A stretch of 64,000 nucleotides of DNA from Mixophyes australis (Eukaryota > Chordata > Amphibia > Anura > Limnodynastidae), in assembly GCA_036250195.1 (NCBI GenBank), contig JAVHZZ010000015.1, positions 2,480,001-2,544,000 of the forward strand, read 5' to 3'. Positions 60,901-64,000 of this stretch are shown in pieces. Under the pieces are notes generated by a model. It saw only the letters and a list, made by a program, of their open reading frames with translations, ran no database searches and was not told the DNA's origin. Every line of letters starts with the position of its first letter. Within the stretch, counting starts at the first letter, position 1. The position numbers were made by a program, and so were the translations under genes.

Positions 60901-61990
60901 TGATTCAATTCATGATTTATGATTCAATTCATGATTCATGATTCGATTCATGATTAATGATTTATGATTCGTTTCATGATTCATGATTCATTTCATGATT
61001 CGTGTTTCGATTCATAATTCATGATTCAATTCATGATTCATGATTCATGATTCGATTCATTAATCATCATTCATGATTCATGATTTGATTCATGATTCTT
61101 GATTCATGATTCATGATTCAAATCATGATTCGATTCATGATTCATGATTCAATTCATGATTCATGATTCGATTCATTAATCATGATTTATGATTCATGAT
61201 TCGATTCATGATTCATGATTCATGATTCATGATTCAAATCATGATTCGATTCATGATTCATGATTCAATTCATGATTCATGATTCGATTCATTAATCATG
61301 ATTCATGATTCATGATTCGATTCATGATTCATGATTCGATTCATGATTCATGATTCATGATTCAATTCATGATTTATGATTCAATTCATGATTCATGATT
61401 CGATTTATGATTCATGATTTATAATTCATGATTCGATTCATGATTCATGATTCAATTCATGATTTATGATTTATGATTCAATTTATAATTCTATTCATGA
61501 TTCATGATTCGATTCATGATTCATGATTCATGATTCATTATTTAATTCATGATTCGATTCATGTTTCATGATTCAATTCATGATTCATGATTCATGATTA
61601 AATTCATGATTCATGATTCAATTCATGATTCATGATTCATGATTCATGATTCAATTCATGATTCATGACTCGATTCATGATTCATGATTTAATTCATGAT
61701 TCATGATTCAATTCATGTTTCATGATTTATGATTCAACTCATGATTCAATTCATGATTCATGCATTATGATTCATGATTCGATTCATGATTCATGATTCA
61801 ATTCATGATTCATGATTTGATTCATTATTCATGATTCATGATTCGATTCATGATTCATGATTCAATTCATGATTCATGATTCGATTCATGATTCATGATT
61901 CGATTCATGATTCATGATTTATGATTCAATTCATGATTCAATTCATGATTCATGATTTATGATTAAATTCATGATTCAATTCATGATTCA
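57915..61990 (+). repeat. 4.08-kb higher-order repeat, copy 1
   Basis: Landmarks are GATTTTATTC 57942, CACGATTTATATTTTATG (GATTT at 58347), CGTGTTTCG 58778, TTGATTCTTG 59305, and TGACTCA 59382 and 59754. They recur at 62030, 62423, 62854, 63381, 63458 and 63816, offset 4062-4088 bp. Words such as GATTTTATTC, CAGTTCATG and TTAGATTC are found only in this region. Offsets are more constant here than in the other HORs, so this duplication may be young. Confidence 0.86.
61119..61350 (+). repeat. 116-bp tandem duplication near the end of the 4.08-kb unit
   Basis: CAAATCATGATTCG at 61119 and CATTAATCATG at 61174 recur at 61235 and 61290, both 116 bp apart, with near-identical sequence between. The first copy has GATTTATG after CATTAATC where the second has GATTCATG. 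Confidence 0.8.
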
Positions 61991-64000
61991 TGATTCATGA
62001 TTCGATTCATGATTAAATTCATGATTCATGATTTTATTCATGATTCATGATTCAGTTCATGAATCATGATTCATGATTCATGATTCAATTCATGATTCAT
62101 GATTCAAGATTCGATTCATGATTCAATTCATGATTTATTTCAGGATTCATGATTCAATTCATGATGCATGATTCGATTCATGATTCATGATTTAATTCAT
62201 GATTAATGATTCATGATTCATGATGCAATTCATGATTTAAGATTCAATTCATGATTCATGATTCGATTTATGATTCATGATTCATGATTCATGATTCATG
62301 ATTCGATTCATGATTCATGATTCATGATTCATGATTCATGATTCATGATTCGATTCATGATTCATGATTCATGATTCAATTCATGATTCATGATTCGATT
62401 CATGATTCATGATTCAATTCACGATTTATATTTTATGATTCAATTTATGATTCAATTCATGATTTATGATTTATGATTCAATTTATGATTCAATTCATGA
62501 TTCATGATTCAATTCATGATTCATGATTCATGATTCGATTCATGATTTATGAATTAATTCATGATTCAATTCATGATTCGAGATTCATGATTCGATTCAT
62601 GATTCAATTCATGATTCATGATTCATGATTCGATTCATGATTCAATTCATGATTCATGATTCATGATTCATGATTCAATTTATGATTCATGATTCATGAT
62701 TCGATTCATGATTCATGATTCATGATTCAAATCATGATTCGATTCATGATTTATGATTCAATTCATGATTTATGATTCAATTCATGATTCATGATTCGAT
62801 TCATGATTAATGATTTATGATTCGTTTCATGATTCATGATTCATTTCATGATTCGTGTTTCGATTCATAATTCATGATTCAATTCATGATTCATGATTCA
62901 TGATTCGATTCATTAATCATGATTCATGATTCATGATTCGATTCATGATTCTTGATTCATTTCATGATTCATGATTCAATTCATGATTCATGATTCGATT
63001 CATTAATCATGATTCATGATTCATGATTCGATTCATGATTCATGATTCGATTCATGATTCATGATTCATGATTCAATTCATAATTCATGATTCAATTCAT
63101 GATTCATGATTCGATTTATGATTCATGATTTATAATTCATGATTCGATTCATGATTCATGATTCAATTCATGATTTATGATTTATGATTCAATTTATTAT
63201 TCTATTCATGATTCATGATTCGATTCATGATTCATGATTCATGATTCATTATTTAATTCATGATTCGATTCATGTTTCATGATTCAATTCATGATTCATG
63301 ATTCATGATTAAATTCATGATTCATGATTCGATTCATGATTCATGATTCATGATTCATGATTCAATTCATGATTCATGATTTGATTCTTGATTCATGATT
63401 CATAATTCGATTCATGATTCAATTCATGATTTATTTCATGATTCATGATTCAATTCATGACTCATGATTCGATTCATGATTCATGATTTAATTCATGATT
63501 AATGATTCATGATTCAATTTATGATTCATGATGCAATTCATGATTCATGATTCAATTCATGATTCATGATTCGATTTATGATTCATGATTCATGATTCAT
63601 GATTCGATTCATGATTCATGATTCATGATTCAATTCATGATTCATGATTCGATTCATGATTCATGATTCAATTCATGATTTATGATTCAATTCATGATTT
63701 ATGATTTATGATTCAATTTATGATTCAATTCATGATTCATGATTCAATTCATGATTCATGATTCATGATTCGATTCATGATTCATGATTCAATTCATGAT
63801 TCTTTATTTAATTCATGACTCATGATTCATGATTCATGATTCATGATTCGATTCATGATTCATGATTCAATTCATGATTCATGATTCGATTCATGATTCA
63901 TGATTCGATTCATGATTCATGATTTATGATTCAATTCATGATTCATGATTTATGATTAAATTCATGATTCAATTCATGATTCATGATTCATGATTCAACT
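61990..64000 (+). repeat. 4.08-kb higher-order repeat, copy 2 (cut by window edge)
   Basis: This copy matches 57.9-59.94 kb word for word with few changes. Visible differences include loss of one 5+7 phrase near 62,217 (CATGATTCATGATGC where copy 1 has CAATTCATGATTCATGATGC), ATTTAAG for ATTTATG near 62,236, and ATTCTTTATTTAATTC for ATTCATTATTTAATTC near 63,800. About half of the unit lies beyond the window. Confidence 0.86.

Larger units (their letters stand above)
4477..62437 (+). repeat. Single TA-rich word, nine dispersed copies
   Basis: GATTTATATTTTATG, without the extra TA of the paired form, starts at 4477, 25400, 29951, 33812, 39748, 46273, 54376, 58347 and 62423. The 33812 and 39748 copies end TTTTAAG, and the 58347 and 62423 copies are preceded by CAC. 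None has a partner at 95 bp. Both forms are followed by the same CAATTTATG and ATTTATGATTTATG words, so they share an origin. The span given runs from the first to the last copy; only the listed sites are the feature. Confidence 0.85.
1847..62865 (+). repeat. CpG-dense landmark TTCGTGTTTCGA, about 30 dispersed copies
   Basis: CGTGTTTCG begins at 1849, 5536, 7701, 9351, 10403, 13822, 15486, 18854, 22163, 24125, 28695, 32546, 34762, 35011, 37513, 39307, 40691, 40940, 43461, 45229, 47275, 49241, 51493, 53164, 55463, 57678, 58778, 61001 and 62854, with a CATGTTTCG mutant near 16,457. It is preceded by ATTCGTTTCATG (or ATTCAATTC-type variants) and followed by ATTCATAATTC. It carries two CpG dinucleotides 7 bp apart and is the best single landmark for mapping HOR periods. 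The span covers first to last copy. Confidence 0.88.
4630..63822. promoter_or_regulatory. Exact TGACTCA/TGAGTCA (AP-1/Gcn4-type) sites, sixteen dispersed
   Basis: TGACTCA starts at 4630, 25565, 25987, 30116, 31520, 33965, 39901, 45980, 46426, 54529, 59382, 59754, 63458 and 63816. TGAGTCA, the same site on the other strand, starts at 23821 and 28391. This 7-mer is the consensus of AP-1 and Gcn4 bZIP factors. It arises from the satellite word TGATTCA by one change at the centre. Most copies sit in the HOR-fixed phrase ATTTAATTCATGACTCATG. Sequence match is certain; binding in the host is unproven. The span covers first to last site. Confidence 0.45.
1..64000. repeat. AT-rich satellite array of 7-bp and 5-bp words, whole window
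   Basis: The window consists entirely of TTCATGA heptamers punctuated by single TTCAA or TTCGA pentamers, most often as 7+7+5 = 19 bp. Common derived words are TTTATGA, TTCATTA, TTCATAA, TTCGTGA and TTCAAGA (7 bp) and TTTGA, TTTAA, TTAAA, TTCTA, TTCAC and TTCAT (5 bp). Runs of one to about seven heptamers occur. I did not see two canonical pentamers side by side. All units point the same way. Each heptamer contains TCATGA, giving a TGA stop on both strands, and the word lengths shift the frame, so no meaningful open reading frame can exist. The array runs off both edges. This is typical of eukaryotic heterochromatic satellite; the family and host are not recognised. It contains no unique DNA, transposon remnant, rRNA or tRNA that I can see. 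Confidence 0.97.

Noticed and set aside
1..64000. Protein-coding genes on either strand
   Set aside because: Each heptamer carries TGA on both strands within TCATGA, and the 7- and 5-bp words rotate the frame, so all six frames close within a few units. Any ATG here is part of the repeat word CATGATTC.
1..64000. CRISPR array
   Set aside because: Short regular repeats are present, but there are no unique spacers: everything between repeats is the same vocabulary. No cas-like gene is near.
1..64000. Telomeric repeat array
   Set aside because: The 7-bp unit is not a G-rich telomere word (such as TTAGGG or TTTAGGG types), and the pentamer interruptions and kilobase HORs do not fit telomerase products. 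A subtelomeric position remains possible but is not shown.
1..64000. Inverted blocks or cruciform-scale palindromes
   Set aside because: I found no block with reversed polarity. GAATCATG words are single-base changes of the forward unit. The longest perfect palindrome I noticed is about 14 bp.
1..64000. Bacterial DnaA-box or iteron origin
   Set aside because: The repeats are far too long in extent, lack TTATCCACA-type boxes, and there is no replication gene. The scale fits eukaryotic satellite.

Overview
The whole 64 kb window is one uninterrupted satellite DNA array. I find no gene, RNA gene, mobile element or CRISPR array, and no stretch of unique sequence. It is built from two short words that share one core: a 7-bp word, TTCATGA (a rotation of TGATTCA), and a 5-bp word, mainly TTCAA or TTCGA. 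Runs of one to several 7-mers are each closed by a single 5-mer. The commonest phrase is 7+7+5 = 19 bp, with 12-bp (7+5) and 26-bp (7+7+7+5) phrases mixed in. Polarity is the same from base 1 to base 64000. GC content estimated from the words is a little under 30 percent, and the given strand has more T than A. Every 7-mer carries TGA on both strands (inside the palindrome TCATGA). Because 7 and 5 are not multiples of 3, stops fall in all frames within a few units, so coding is excluded.

The kind of DNA (tens of kilobases of AT-rich simple satellite with homogenised higher-order repeats) points to eukaryotic heterochromatin: pericentromere, centromere, subtelomere, or a sex or B chromosome. 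Nothing in the window identifies the taxon. I do not recognise the satellite by name.

Above the 19-bp level, rare variant words act as landmarks and show layered higher-order repeats (HORs) whose period changes along the window. (1) About 330-4,258: a 1.3-kb segment present twice, 2.61-2.62 kb apart. (2) About 5,750-17,800: two copies of a unit of about 6.05-6.15 kb. (3) About 18,000-23,550: an X-Y-Y-X-Y pattern with Y of about 1.03 kb and X+Y of about 2.3 kb. (4) About 22,980-31,400: two copies of a unit of about 4.55 kb, the second with a net internal loss of about 683 bp. (5) About 33,720-45,580: two copies of a unit of about 5.93 kb, each holding a nested tandem duplication of about 1.79 kb. 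(6) About 45,600-57,850: material recurring at about 8.1-8.4 kb, enlarged by a 2.25-kb tandem duplication at 48.17-52.63 kb. (7) About 57,915 to the right edge: a 4.08-kb unit with one full and one partial copy. Perfect or near-perfect local duplications of 152, 140 and 116 bp also occur. Blocks from different HORs share sub-blocks, so the array is a mosaic made by repeated unequal exchange.

The most interesting content is: the strict two-word syntax; HOR-fixed landmark words, including a paired TA-rich motif always 95 bp apart; 16 exact TGACTCA/TGAGTCA (AP-1/Gcn4-type) sites in an array whose basic 7-mer is one substitution from that site; and heat-shock-element-like TTCATGAA palindromes. 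Any function for these is inference. Positions were read by eye. HOR edges are uncertain by about 50-150 bp, and no alignment, self-dot-plot or database search was run.
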